Source: DYEP01 sp040755615 | Lineage (GTDB): Bacteria; Bacillota; Sulfobacillia; DUSP01; DYEP01 | DNA: 64,000 nt | Direction of reading: 5' to 3' | Assembly: GCA_040755615.1 (NCBI GenBank) | Contig: JBFMAL010000006.1 | Span: 1-64,000, forward strand | Made by a program: the position numbers and the translations under genes | Notes under the pieces: generated by a model | What the model saw: only the letters and a program-made list of their open reading frames with translations | The model's database searches: none | Told to the model about the DNA's origin: nothing | Shown: positions 32,933 to 45,108 of the stretch, in pieces | Layout: each line of letters opens with the position of its first letter | Numbering within the stretch: the first letter of the stretch is position 1

Positions 32933-33564
32933 TGCGAGTGAACACCGTTCTCGGACCTGCATGCAAACGCGATATCGGTGCAGTAGCAGACATTTTTCTT
33001 GAGGCGTTTCAGGACAGCGTAAGGTCAATCCTAGGAGGCTCGATGCCCCGGACAGACGCGGTCTCCGACCTTTTTTCCTTTGTGCTTGAGTGTGAACCCC
33101 GGTCGTTTCTGGTAAGCAAAAGCGACGGGGAAGTGACAGGTTACTGCATTGCGCTCAGCAGTCTCAGGGCGCTGTGGCTCAAGACGCTGTTTTCTGGGGT
33201 ATGGCTGAGGTGGCTGGTGAGATGGGCCGGCGGCCGCTATACGATCAGTCTTGGCAATATGCTGCGCGTTGTAAGAAACAAGATCCCCTTTGTGCTCTCT
33301 CCATACAATTACCGCGCAACAGATGCACAAATACTGTCTATCGCGGTCAAGCGGGGGCATCGCGGTCGAGGCCTTGGCAGGATGCTTCTTCAGTGTGCGC
33401 TGGACTCTCTGAAGACTCGCGGGGTCAAGAATGTTAAACTGGAGGTCAGACCGGACAATGAAGCAGCCGTACGCCTGTATACTCAAATGGGTTTTGTAGA
33501 GTCTGGCCGGACTAGAGATGCTGCAGGGCCTTGGACTGTAATGACTCTTGATCTCTGCACCTAG
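32932..33564 (+). CDS. GNAT-family N-acetyltransferase
   Basis: About 210 residues. The acetyl-CoA site is in the C-terminal half: ILSIAVKRGHRGRGLGRMLL (motif A, RGRGLG) and DNEAAVRLYTQMGFVESG (motif B), resembling RimI-type enzymes. The N-terminal half has a longer segment of moderate hydrophobicity. The ATG at 32932 overlaps the deacetylase stop (TGATG); GTG 32938 is better spaced from GAGAGG. The two genes form a unit inserted between rplL and rpoB. The acceptor is unknown. Confidence 0.85.
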   Translation: MRVNTVLGPACKRDIGAVADIFLEAFQDSVRSILGGSMPRTDAVSDLFSFVLECEPRSFLVSKSDGEVTGYCIALSSLRALWLKTLFSGVWLRWLVRWAGGRYTISLGNMLRVVRNKIPFVLSPYNYRATDAQILSIAVKRGHRGRGLGRMLLQCALDSLKTRGVKNVKLEVRPDNEAAVRLYTQMGFVESGRTRDAAGPWTVMTLDLCT

Positions 33565-33776
33565 CGGGGGTAGCCGGACAAAATCTGATCTTGCAGGCAA
33601 AAGGTAAGTGCAAAGTTTGATAGTTCCGACGGGCGCGAAAGTGGTCAGAGAGGGCCGGGTGAGACATTATACTAGTGAGGCGGATGAAGAGTATAGGCGC
33701 GAGGCGGACAGGATGCCACCACACTTCACAGCTGGCGGGGAGTTTTAACCTGCTATATCCTGCACGAAAAACCGGC
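33565..33776 (+). other. Non-coding stretch upstream of the rpoB promoter
   Basis: No gene is evident. A 28-base element at 33739-33766 (GGAGTTTTAACCTGCTATAT..) resembles one upstream of the L7Ae-rpsL promoter at 41658-41685. No terminator for the GNAT gene is obvious. Confidence 0.45.
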
Positions 33777-33808
33777 TTGACAGCATAATGCTCATGTGGT
33801 AGTATAAT
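33777..33808 (+). promoter_or_regulatory. Promoter of rpoB-rpoC
   Basis: Perfect TTGACA (33777-33782) with TAGTAT (33800-33805) at 17 bases, overlapping TATAAT (33803-33808) at 20 bases. The leader to rpoB would be about 170 bases. Confidence 0.75.
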
Positions 33809-33896
33809 AAATTGCTATTGGCATGCGGTGATGTCCGCCGCGTGAATATTTAGAGTAAATACAGCCAATTATATGTATGGGAGATTTTAGCAAAAT

Positions 33897-33936
33897 CCAA
33901 AAGTGTTCCATGCACTTTTGGTTATTTTGGTTTTTT
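33897..33936 (+). terminator. Terminator-like attenuator in the rpoB leader
   Basis: CCAAAAGTG (33897-33905) and CACTTTTGG (33913-33921) form a perfect 9-bp stem with a 7-base loop. A T-rich run (TTATTTTGGTTTTTT) follows. It lies between the rpoB promoter and start codon, so some polymerases should stop before rpoB. Confidence 0.75.
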
Positions 33937-33982
33937 GGAAGCGGTTTTCGAGGTTTCACTTCACAGGCAAGGAGGAAGAAGC

Positions 33983-37861
<3,879 letters not shown>

Positions 37862-37901
37862 AAAAGATGTGCAGGTCACCTCGGGAAAGGGGAGACAGCC
37901 T

Positions 37902-40900
37902 TTGTCTATTGAAGAAAGAAGGATCCAGGAGCTTCCTAAGTTTGATGGAGAAAGCAAGAAGACCAGAGATCTGAATGAGTTTGATTCCATCAAGATCGGC
38001 TTGGCCTCGCCCGAACAGATCAGGGAGTGGTCCCGCGGTGAAGTGAAAAAGCCCGAGACCATCAACTACAGGACACTCAAGCCGGAGAAAGAAGGTCTCT
38101 TCTGCGAGAAAATCTTCGGCCCCCAGAAAGACTGGGAATGCCATTGCGGCAAGTATAAACGGGTGCGGTATAAGGGCATTGTCTGCGACCGCTGCGGCGT
38201 AGAGGTCACTCGCTCCAAGGTACGCAGGGAGCGAATGGGACATATTGAGCTTGCCGCTCCGGTATCACATATCTGGTATTTCAAGGGTATCCCGAGCCGC
38301 ATGGGCGCGATACTTGACATGTCCCCCCGTGCTCTTGAGAAAGTACTGTACTTTGCGTCCTATATAGTCACGGACCCGGGCACTTCGCCTCTGACGCAAA
38401 AACAGCTGTTGACTGAGACCGAGTACAGGGAAGCCAGGGACAAGTACGGAAACTCCTTCAAGGCGGGTCTGGGTGCTGAAGCCATTAAGGCGCTGTTATC
38501 CCAGCTTGATCTTGACGCGCTTGCCCGGGAACTACGCGAAGAGGTGCTGAGCGTCTCCGGACAGCGCCGGATGAGAGCGATGCGACGACTGGAGATCGTT
38601 GAGGCCTTCAGGAAATCCGGAAACCGCCCGGAATGGATGATACTCGAGGTCATACCCGTGATTCCGCCTGACCTGCGACCGATGGTGCAGTTGGACGGCG
38701 GGCGGTTCGCTACGTCTGATCTGAATGATCTGTATCGGAGGGTCATCAACCGCAACAACCGGCTGAAGCGCCTGCTCGATTTGAACGCGCCTGACATCAT
38801 TGTCAGGAATGAGAAACGTATGCTTCAGGAGGCGGTCGATGCGCTGATCGACAACGGTCGCCGAGGCCGCCCGGTGACCGGGCCCGGGAACCGCCCGCTC
38901 AAGTCGCTTAGCGATATGCTCAAGGGCAAGCAGGGCCGTTTCCGCCAGAACCTGCTTGGGAAACGGGTTGACTACTCAGGCAGGTCTGTGATCGTGGTCG
39001 GGCCGCAACTCAAGTTCCACCAGTGCGGTCTGCCCAAAGAGATGGCGCTTGAGCTGTTTAAGCCCTTCGTAATGAAGAAACTTGTTAAAGACGGCCTCGC
39101 TCATAACATCAAGAGCGCAAAGCGTATGGTAGAACGCGTACGTCCTGAGGTGTGGGACGTACTGGAAGATGTCATAAGAGAGCATCCGGTACTCTTAAAC
39201 AGGGCGCCCACACTTCACAGGCTGGGCATTCAGGCATTTGAGCCTGTTTTAGTTGAGGGTAAGGCCATCCAGATCCACCCGCTGGTATGTACAGCATACA
39301 ACGCTGACTTTGACGGCGACCAGATGGCGGTGCACGTGCCACTTTCAGCCGAAGCTCAGGCGGAAGCCCGAGTGCTCATGCTGTCGGCGCATAATATTTT
39401 GAACCCTAAAGACGGCCAGCCAGTAGTGACACCGTCACAGGACCTGGTGCTCGGCTGCTATTACCTGACCCTTGAGAAGCAGAAGCCAGAAGAGGAGATG
39501 AAGGAGTTCTGCTCTCCGGATGAGGCAATAATATCTTACGACTTGGGTTACACGTCACTTCAAGAGCAGATCAAGGTGAGAATGAACGGTTCCAAGATTG
39601 TGACGACCGTGGGCCGGCTCCTGTTTAACGAGAGACTTCCTGAAGCGCTGCGGTACTGCAACCAGGTTGTTGACCGCAAAATGCTGGCTGAGATCGTCGC
39701 GCGCTGCTACAGAATGTTCGGCACGGCAGTGACTGCAAAGACATTGGACGGACTTAAGGAACTTGGCTTTTCTTTTGCGACCAAGGCGGGTACCACTATC
39801 GGTATTAACGATATTGTGATCCCCCCGCAGAAACAAGAGATCCTGAAAGAGGCTGAAAGCCTGGTCGAACAGGTGGAGGAGCAGTTCAAACGCGGGCTCA
39901 TCACCGGGGAAGAGAGATACAACAAGGTGATCGCGATATGGAACGACGCCAGGGATAAAGTGACCAACGCGCTGATGCAGGGCTTGGATAAGTTCAACCC
40001 GGTGTATATGATGGCTATATCCGGGGCCCGCGGCAACGTACAGCAGATATCCCAACTTGCCGGAATGCGAGGTCTTATGGCTGACCCGTCAGGGCGTATT
40101 CTCGAACTACCGATTAAGGCGAACTTCCGTGAAGGGTTGACAGTTCTCGACTACTTCACGTCCACTCACGGCGCGAGAAAAGGTCTGGCAGACACCGCAT
40201 TGAGGACTGCAGACTCAGGCTACCTGACCCGCCGGCTTGTGGACGTATCTCAGGACGTAATCGTGCGGGAGACAGACTGCGGCACGACAGATGGCGTCCG
40301 GGTCAGCGAACTGAGAGACGGTAATGAGGTGGTTGAACCGCTCTATGACAGGATAGTTGGGCGGCTCGCCGCGGAGCCGGTGGTGGACCCTGCCACAGGA
40401 GAAGTACTCTGCCAGAGGAACGAGATGATTACGGAGGAAATCGCCGAAAGGATCTTGGCTGCGGGGATCACCGAGGTCCGGATCAGGTCTGTACTCACTT
40501 GCAAGACCCGTCACGGCGTGTGCATCAACTGCTACGGACGGGACCTGGCTACCGGTCGTCTCATTGAAATAGGCGAAGCGGTGGGAATCATCGCCGCTCA
40601 GTCCATTGGCGAACCGGGAACCCAGCTTACAATGAGAACCTTCCACACCGGAGGCGTGGCCGGCGAAGACATCACCCATGGTCTCCCCCGCGTCGAGGAG
40701 CTTTTTGAGGCGAGAAAGCCGAAAGGCCAGGCAGTGATCTCAGAAATCGATGGTATCGTGAAGGTGACGGAGGGCAAGAACCGAAGGGAGATCCAGGTCA
40801 CCGCGGACAACGGGGAAGTAATGACGTACGCTGTGCCCTACGGCGCCAGGCTGAAGGTAAGAGACGGGCAGTTTATCTCGGCTGGCGACGAGCTTACTGA

Positions 40901-41468
40901 GGGTTCTATCAACCCGCACGACCTGCTGAAGATCAAGGGCGTAAGAGCGGTTCAGACATACATGTTGCAGGAAGTACAGCGCGTATACAGGTTGCAGGGA
41001 GTGGATATTAACGACAAGCACATCGAAATAGTCATAAGGCAGATGCTCCGCAAGGTCAAGGTGGAAGACCCCGGCGATACGAGCCTGCTTCCCGGAGAGC
41101 AGGTTAACCTGTTCGAGTATGAAGAGGAGAACTCCCGGGCGCTGGAGCGCGGTGAAAGACCGGCAGTAGCAAAGCCCGTCCTGCTGGGCATCACCAAGGC
41201 CTCCCTGGCGACGGATTCATTCCTGTCAGCCGCCTCGTTCCAGGAAACTACCAAGGTGCTTACTGAGGCCTCGATCAAAGGCCGGCAGGATCCGCTGCTC
41301 GGGCTCAAGGAGAACGTCATAATAGGTAAGCTGATACCGGCGGGTACAGGGATGACGAGGTACAGGAACATTACGATCGAAAGCGCGGACGGTGAAATGC
41401 CTTCTTTGCTGCCTGAACCAGCTCTTGGTACCGAACCCGCGGAAGACGTTTCGCCTCACGGGGAATGA
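37902..41468 (+). CDS. rpoC: RNA polymerase beta' subunit
   Basis: 1188 residues. The N-terminal zinc site CHCGKYKRVRYKGIVCDRC, the catalytic NADFDGDQMAVH, the bridge/trigger regions and the second zinc site with CKTRHGVCINC are intact. The TTG at 37902 has AAGGGGAG seven bases upstream and gives a typical N-terminus; the frame is open upstream into rpoB but without a better start. Expression should follow rpoB. Confidence 0.98.
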   Translation: MSIEERRIQELPKFDGESKKTRDLNEFDSIKIGLASPEQIREWSRGEVKKPETINYRTLKPEKEGLFCEKIFGPQKDWECHCGKYKRVRYKGIVCDRCGVEVTRSKVRRERMGHIELAAPVSHIWYFKGIPSRMGAILDMSPRALEKVLYFASYIVTDPGTSPLTQKQLLTETEYREARDKYGNSFKAGLGAEAIKALLSQLDLDALARELREEVLSVSGQRRMRAMRRLEIVEAFRKSGNRPEWMILEVIPVIPPDLRPMVQLDGGRFATSDLNDLYRRVINRNNRLKRLLDLNAPDIIVRNEKRMLQEAVDALIDNGRRGRPVTGPGNRPLKSLSDMLKGKQGRFRQNLLGKRVDYSGRSVIVVGPQLKFHQCGLPKEMALELFKPFVMKKLVKDGLAHNIKSAKRMVERVRPEVWDVLEDVIREHPVLLNRAPTLHRLGIQAFEPVLVEGKAIQIHPLVCTAYNADFDGDQMAVHVPLSAEAQAEARVLMLSAHNILNPKDGQPVVTPSQDLVLGCYYLTLEKQKPEEEMKEFCSPDEAIISYDLGYTSLQEQIKVRMNGSKIVTTVGRLLFNERLPEALRYCNQVVDRKMLAEIVARCYRMFGTAVTAKTLDGLKELGFSFATKAGTTIGINDIVIPPQKQEILKEAESLVEQVEEQFKRGLITGEERYNKVIAIWNDARDKVTNALMQGLDKFNPVYMMAISGARGNVQQISQLAGMRGLMADPSGRILELPIKANFREGLTVLDYFTSTHGARKGLADTALRTADSGYLTRRLVDVSQDVIVRETDCGTTDGVRVSELRDGNEVVEPLYDRIVGRLAAEPVVDPATGEVLCQRNEMITEEIAERILAAGITEVRIRSVLTCKTRHGVCINCYGRDLATGRLIEIGEAVGIIAAQSIGEPGTQLTMRTFHTGGVAGEDITHGLPRVEELFEARKPKGQAVISEIDGIVKVTEGKNRREIQVTADNGEVMTYAVPYGARLKVRDGQFISAGDELTEGSINPHDLLKIKGVRAVQTYMLQEVQRVYRLQGVDINDKHIEIVIRQMLRKVKVEDPGDTSLLPGEQVNLFEYEEENSRALERGERPAVAKPVLLGITKASLATDSFLSAASFQETTKVLTEASIKGRQDPLLGLKENVIIGKLIPAGTGMTRYRNITIESADGEMPSLLPEPALGTEPAEDVSPHGE

Positions 41469-41704
41469 TCTCCGACAGCAGCATCTTAGGGCTACTGCAG
41501 CCCCAGCCTTTGGTAAATCGTCGGTGAGCAGGTAATCGAAGAACCAGATAATCGTGTGAAAGAAGACCTGTATCCTGCTTCGTGCTTCAGTGCCAGCATT
41601 AACGGACTATTTGCAAGCACAAGGCCATATCGGTAAGACGGACAGCCTAAAACCCAGGGAGTTTCACCTACTATATCTTGACACGGACCGAGGTCAACGG
41701 TTTA
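41469..41704 (+). other. Non-coding stretch after rpoC
   Basis: The gap between rpoC and the next gene is 364 bases. This part holds no gene I can support. A small hairpin GGGCT-ACTGC-AGCCC (about 41490) lacks a T tract. The element at 41658-41685 resembles 33739-33766 upstream of rpoB. Confidence 0.45.
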
Positions 41705-41733
41705 TTGACACCAAATGTTGCAGGTGCTAGAAT
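41705..41733 (+). promoter_or_regulatory. Promoter of the L7Ae-rpsL-rpsG-fusA-tuf operon
   Basis: Perfect TTGACA (41705-41710), 17 bases, TAGAAT (41728-41733) with TGC before the -10. Confidence 0.82.
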
Positions 41734-41749
41734 AAAGAAGTGTCTTTCG

Positions 41750-41779
41750 GACAGTCCTCATGCACTGTTGAGGACTGTC
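41750..41779 (+). promoter_or_regulatory. Leader hairpin ahead of the L7Ae-family gene
   Basis: GACAGTCCTCA (41750-41760) and TGAGGACTGTC (41769-41779) form a perfect 11-bp stem with an 8-base loop, about 10 bases after the predicted transcription start. No T tract follows. It may be a regulatory or stabilising 5' structure of the operon mRNA. Confidence 0.6.
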
Positions 41780-41832
41780 ATGGTGAGTTCAGGATTTCCG
41801 ACTCCTTTCAGAGAACGGGAGGGATTCTCAAT

Positions 41833-42084
41833 ATGTCCTTTGAAGCTCTGAAAGCGGCCAAGAAAAGGAGCATCGGCACAAAACAGACGTACAAAGCGAT
41901 CAACCGCGGTAAGGCTGTTGAGGTGTTTGTGGCGAAAGACGCAGATGAGAGGGTAGTGCGCGGAATAATCTCTGCTTGCGCAGAATCCGGAGTCAAGCTC
42001 ACGTATGTTGAATCAATGGCCCTGCTCGGCAGGGCGTGTGGTATTGAAGTATCCGCAGCGGCTGCTGCTATTTTATCTGAATAG
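41833..42084 (+). CDS. rplGB: L7Ae/L30e-family K-turn RNA-binding protein
   Basis: 83 residues. It matches the small YbxF/L7Ae-like proteins that bind kink-turn RNA: AAKKRSIGTKQTYKAINRGKAVEVFVAKDAD and the conserved LLGRACGIEVSAAAA end. In Bacillus this gene precedes rpsL, as here. The ATG at 41833 has GGGAGGG nine bases upstream. Its target RNA is not known. Confidence 0.93.
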   Translation: MSFEALKAAKKRSIGTKQTYKAINRGKAVEVFVAKDADERVVRGIISACAESGVKLTYVESMALLGRACGIEVSAAAAAILSE

Positions 42085-42098
42085 AAGGAGGTGTAGCG

Positions 42099-42473
42099 AT
42101 GCCGACTATCAATCAGCTGGTACGTAGAAGCCGTAAGGACGTCAGGGTTAAATCCGCTGCTCCGGCTCTGCGAGAGAACCCTCAGAAGCGTGGAGTATGT
42201 ACTCGTGTTTGGACGATAACTCCGAAGAAACCCAATTCAGCCCTGCGAAAAGTCGCCAGAGTCCGGTTGACAAACGGAATGGAAGTTACCGCTTACATCC
42301 CGGGAATCGGCCACAACCTACAGGAGCACTCCGTGGTGCTGGTGCGCGGCGGGCGTGTGAAGGACCTTCCGGGTGTACGTTACCATATTATCCGGGGTAC
42401 ACTGGATACTGCAGGAGTGTCAAAGAGAGCCCAGGGCCGGTCCAAATACGGGGCTAAACGTCCCAAGAAGTAA
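42099..42473 (+). CDS. rpsL: Ribosomal protein S12
   Basis: 124 residues. The decoding-centre loops TPKKPNSALRK and LPGVRYH are present with the lysines that confer streptomycin sensitivity. AGGAGG lies seven bases before the ATG. Second gene of the str operon. Confidence 0.98.
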   Translation: MPTINQLVRRSRKDVRVKSAAPALRENPQKRGVCTRVWTITPKKPNSALRKVARVRLTNGMEVTAYIPGIGHNLQEHSVVLVRGGRVKDLPGVRYHIIRGTLDTAGVSKRAQGRSKYGAKRPKK

Positions 42474-42499
42474 GCTTTGGGCAAAGGAGGGAAGTTTGC

Positions 42500-42970
42500 A
42501 TGCCGAGAAGGGGTAGAGTATCAAGGCGCAAGATTCAGCCGGATCCGGTCTATGGCAGCGAAATGGTCGCACGCTTTATAAACAAAATCATGGTAGACGG
42601 TAAGAAGAGCCTCGCCCAATCCATTTTTTATGACGCTATGAAAATTGTCGGTGAAAAGACGGGGAAAGACCCCGTAGAGGTTTTCGACAAGGCGCTTCGG
42701 AACGTCATGCCGGTGCTGGAAGTACGAGCACGCCGAGTCGGAGGATCAACCTACCAGGTCCCCGTTGAGGTCAGGGCGGAACGGAGGATCGCGCTTGCAA
42801 TGAGGTGGATGACGGGCTACGCTAGGGACAGGTCTGAGAGGACCATGCAGGAAAGGCTCGCTGGCGAGATCATAGACGCGGCCAACGGCACCGGTGCTTC
42901 CGTTAAGAAGAAGGAAGATACTCACAGGATGGCAGAAGCCAATAAGGCATTTGCTCACTACAGGTGGTAA
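42500..42970 (+). CDS. rpsG: Ribosomal protein S7
   Basis: 156 residues; RRGRVSRRKIQPDPVYGS at the start and GGSTYQVPVEVR in the middle are typical. S7 nucleates assembly of the 30S head. A good AAAGGAGGG precedes the ATG. Confidence 0.98.
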   Translation: MPRRGRVSRRKIQPDPVYGSEMVARFINKIMVDGKKSLAQSIFYDAMKIVGEKTGKDPVEVFDKALRNVMPVLEVRARRVGGSTYQVPVEVRAERRIALAMRWMTGYARDRSERTMQERLAGEIIDAANGTGASVKKKEDTHRMAEANKAFAHYRW

Positions 42971-43002
42971 GCAGACAACACTTTACGAAGGGAGGTTTGG
43001 AG

Positions 43003-45096
43003 ATGCCCAGGGAACATGCTCTTTCAGTGACTCGCAATATTGGTATCATGGCGCATATCGACGCCGGAAAGACGACTACTACCGAGCGGATCTTGTTTTA
43101 TACAGGCAAGGTTCACCGCATGGGAGAAGTCCATGAGGGTTCTGCTACCATGGATTGGATGATCCAGGAGCAGGAACGGGGTATCACCATTACCTCCGCT
43201 GCCACAACCTGCTACTGGCGAAATCACCGGATTAATATCATCGACACGCCCGGACACGTGGATTTCACGGTGGAAGTTGAACGCTCGCTCAGGGTGTTGG
43301 ACGGCGCAGTAGCGATTTTCTGCGCCAAGGGAGGCGTTGAACCTCAGTCCGAGACTGTATGGCGGCAGGCTGACCGCTATCATGTACCACGGATCGCGTT
43401 TGTGAACAAGATGGATATTGTGGGAGCAGATTTCCTTCGTGTTACCAGGATGATACACGAAAAACTCGGAATGCGGGCGGTGCCTGTTCAGCTTCCAGTG
43501 GGTGCCGAAGACTCGTTCCGGGGGATCGTGGACCTCATCACCATGAAGGCCATCTATTACACTGATGACCTGGGGACAAGAAGCGAGGAGACGGACATTC
43601 CCGACGACATGCTGGACGAGGTGATTGCGAAGCGCACCGAACTCATCGAGACTGCATCTGAGTTCGACGACGACCTCATGATGAAGTACCTGGAGGGCCA
43701 GGAGATCACCGCTTCAGATATCCGGGCTGCGCTGCGTAAGGGCGTACTCGCTGTGCGGGTGGTCCCGGTTTTGTGTGGTTCGGCCTACAGGAACAAAGGA
43801 GTACAGCTTCTCCTTGATGCCGTTGTAGACTACCTGCCTTCGCCTCTGGACGTACCACCTGTTACAGGGTTTAACCCTTCGACAGGGACTGAGGAGCAGA
43901 GGACGCCTGCGGACGATGAACCCTTCTCAGGCCTGGCTTTTAAGATCATGACAGACCCCTTTGTGGGCAAGTTGGCGTTTATCAGGGTGTATTCAGGCAT
44001 ACTGAAGGCTGGTTCATACGTGTACAATGCCAGCAGGGAGAAAAAGGAGCGCATCGGCAGAATCCTGAGGATGCACGCCAATCACCGCGAAGACGTACAA
44101 GAGGCTTTCACGGGGGAGATCATCGCGGTCGTAGGCCTGAGGGAGATTTCCACCGGCGATACGCTCTGCGATCTCGAACATCCCATTGTGCTCGAATCCA
44201 TGGAATTCCCCGAACCCGTGATTTCCATTGCCATAGAGCCAAAGACTAAGGCCGACCAGGATAAGATGGGCGATTCGCTATCCAAACTGAGCGAGGAGGA
44301 CCCTACCTTCCGTGCGCACACAGATGCGGAGACGGGCCAGACCATTATTTCCGGAATGGGCGAACTCCATCTCGAGATCATCGTGGATAGGCTCCTCAGG
44401 GAGTTCAAAGTAGGCGCGAACGTAGGGAAGCCCCAGGTCGCCTACAAGGAGAGCATCACAAGACCGGCTTCCGCGGAAGGCCGGTTCATCAGGCAGACCG
44501 GGGGCAGGGGGCAGTATGGTCATGTTGTTATCCAGGTAGAACCTCTGGCACGAGGCCAGGGCTTTGAGTTCGAGAGCAAGATCGTAGGTGGCATTATACC
44601 CAAGGAGTATATCCCCGCTGTTGAAGTGGGTATCAGGGAAGCAATGCAAAATGGCGTACTAGCGGGCTTTCCCGTGGTAGACCTTAAGGCCTCGCTGATA
44701 CACGGATCTTACCACGAGGTAGATTCCTCCGATGTTGCCTTCAAGATTGCGGGTTCTATGGCGCTCAGGGAGGCGGTCTCCAAAGCGGGAGGCGTGGTGC
44801 TCGAACCGGTGATGAAGGTGGAAGTGGTTGTACCTGAGGAGTATCTTGGAGATGTCCTGGGTGACCTGAACTCACGCAGAGGGCACATCACGGGCATCGA
44901 AGGAAGGGGAGGTGCCCAGGTGATTAAAGGGCGGGTTCCTCTGTCAGAGATGTTTGGATACGCCACTGCGTTACGTTCAAAGACTCAGGGCCGCGGAACG
45001 TACACTATGCAGTTTCTTTGCTACGATGAATTACCGTCGCACCTGGCAGAGCAGATTATCGCAAGGGGTTACGGATACCGAGCTGTTTATAAATAA
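43003..45096 (+). CDS. fusA: Elongation factor G
   Basis: 697 residues: G domain (AHIDAGKTTT, DTPGHVDFT, NKMD), domain II, III, IV (GGRGQYGHV) and V. It translocates the ribosome. The ATG at 43003 has GGGAGG eight bases upstream and gives the usual REHALSVTRNIGIMAHID start; the frame extends 13 codons upstream over the rpsG end. A divergent EF-G paralogue lies at 7344-9419. Confidence 0.98.
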   Translation: MPREHALSVTRNIGIMAHIDAGKTTTTERILFYTGKVHRMGEVHEGSATMDWMIQEQERGITITSAATTCYWRNHRINIIDTPGHVDFTVEVERSLRVLDGAVAIFCAKGGVEPQSETVWRQADRYHVPRIAFVNKMDIVGADFLRVTRMIHEKLGMRAVPVQLPVGAEDSFRGIVDLITMKAIYYTDDLGTRSEETDIPDDMLDEVIAKRTELIETASEFDDDLMMKYLEGQEITASDIRAALRKGVLAVRVVPVLCGSAYRNKGVQLLLDAVVDYLPSPLDVPPVTGFNPSTGTEEQRTPADDEPFSGLAFKIMTDPFVGKLAFIRVYSGILKAGSYVYNASREKKERIGRILRMHANHREDVQEAFTGEIIAVVGLREISTGDTLCDLEHPIVLESMEFPEPVISIAIEPKTKADQDKMGDSLSKLSEEDPTFRAHTDAETGQTIISGMGELHLEIIVDRLLREFKVGANVGKPQVAYKESITRPASAEGRFIRQTGGRGQYGHVVIQVEPLARGQGFEFESKIVGGIIPKEYIPAVEVGIREAMQNGVLAGFPVVDLKASLIHGSYHEVDSSDVAFKIAGSMALREAVSKAGGVVLEPVMKVEVVVPEEYLGDVLGDLNSRRGHITGIEGRGGAQVIKGRVPLSEMFGYATALRSKTQGRGTYTMQFLCYDELPSHLAEQIIARGYGYRAVYK

Positions 45097-45108
45097 GGGG
45101 GATTGACT

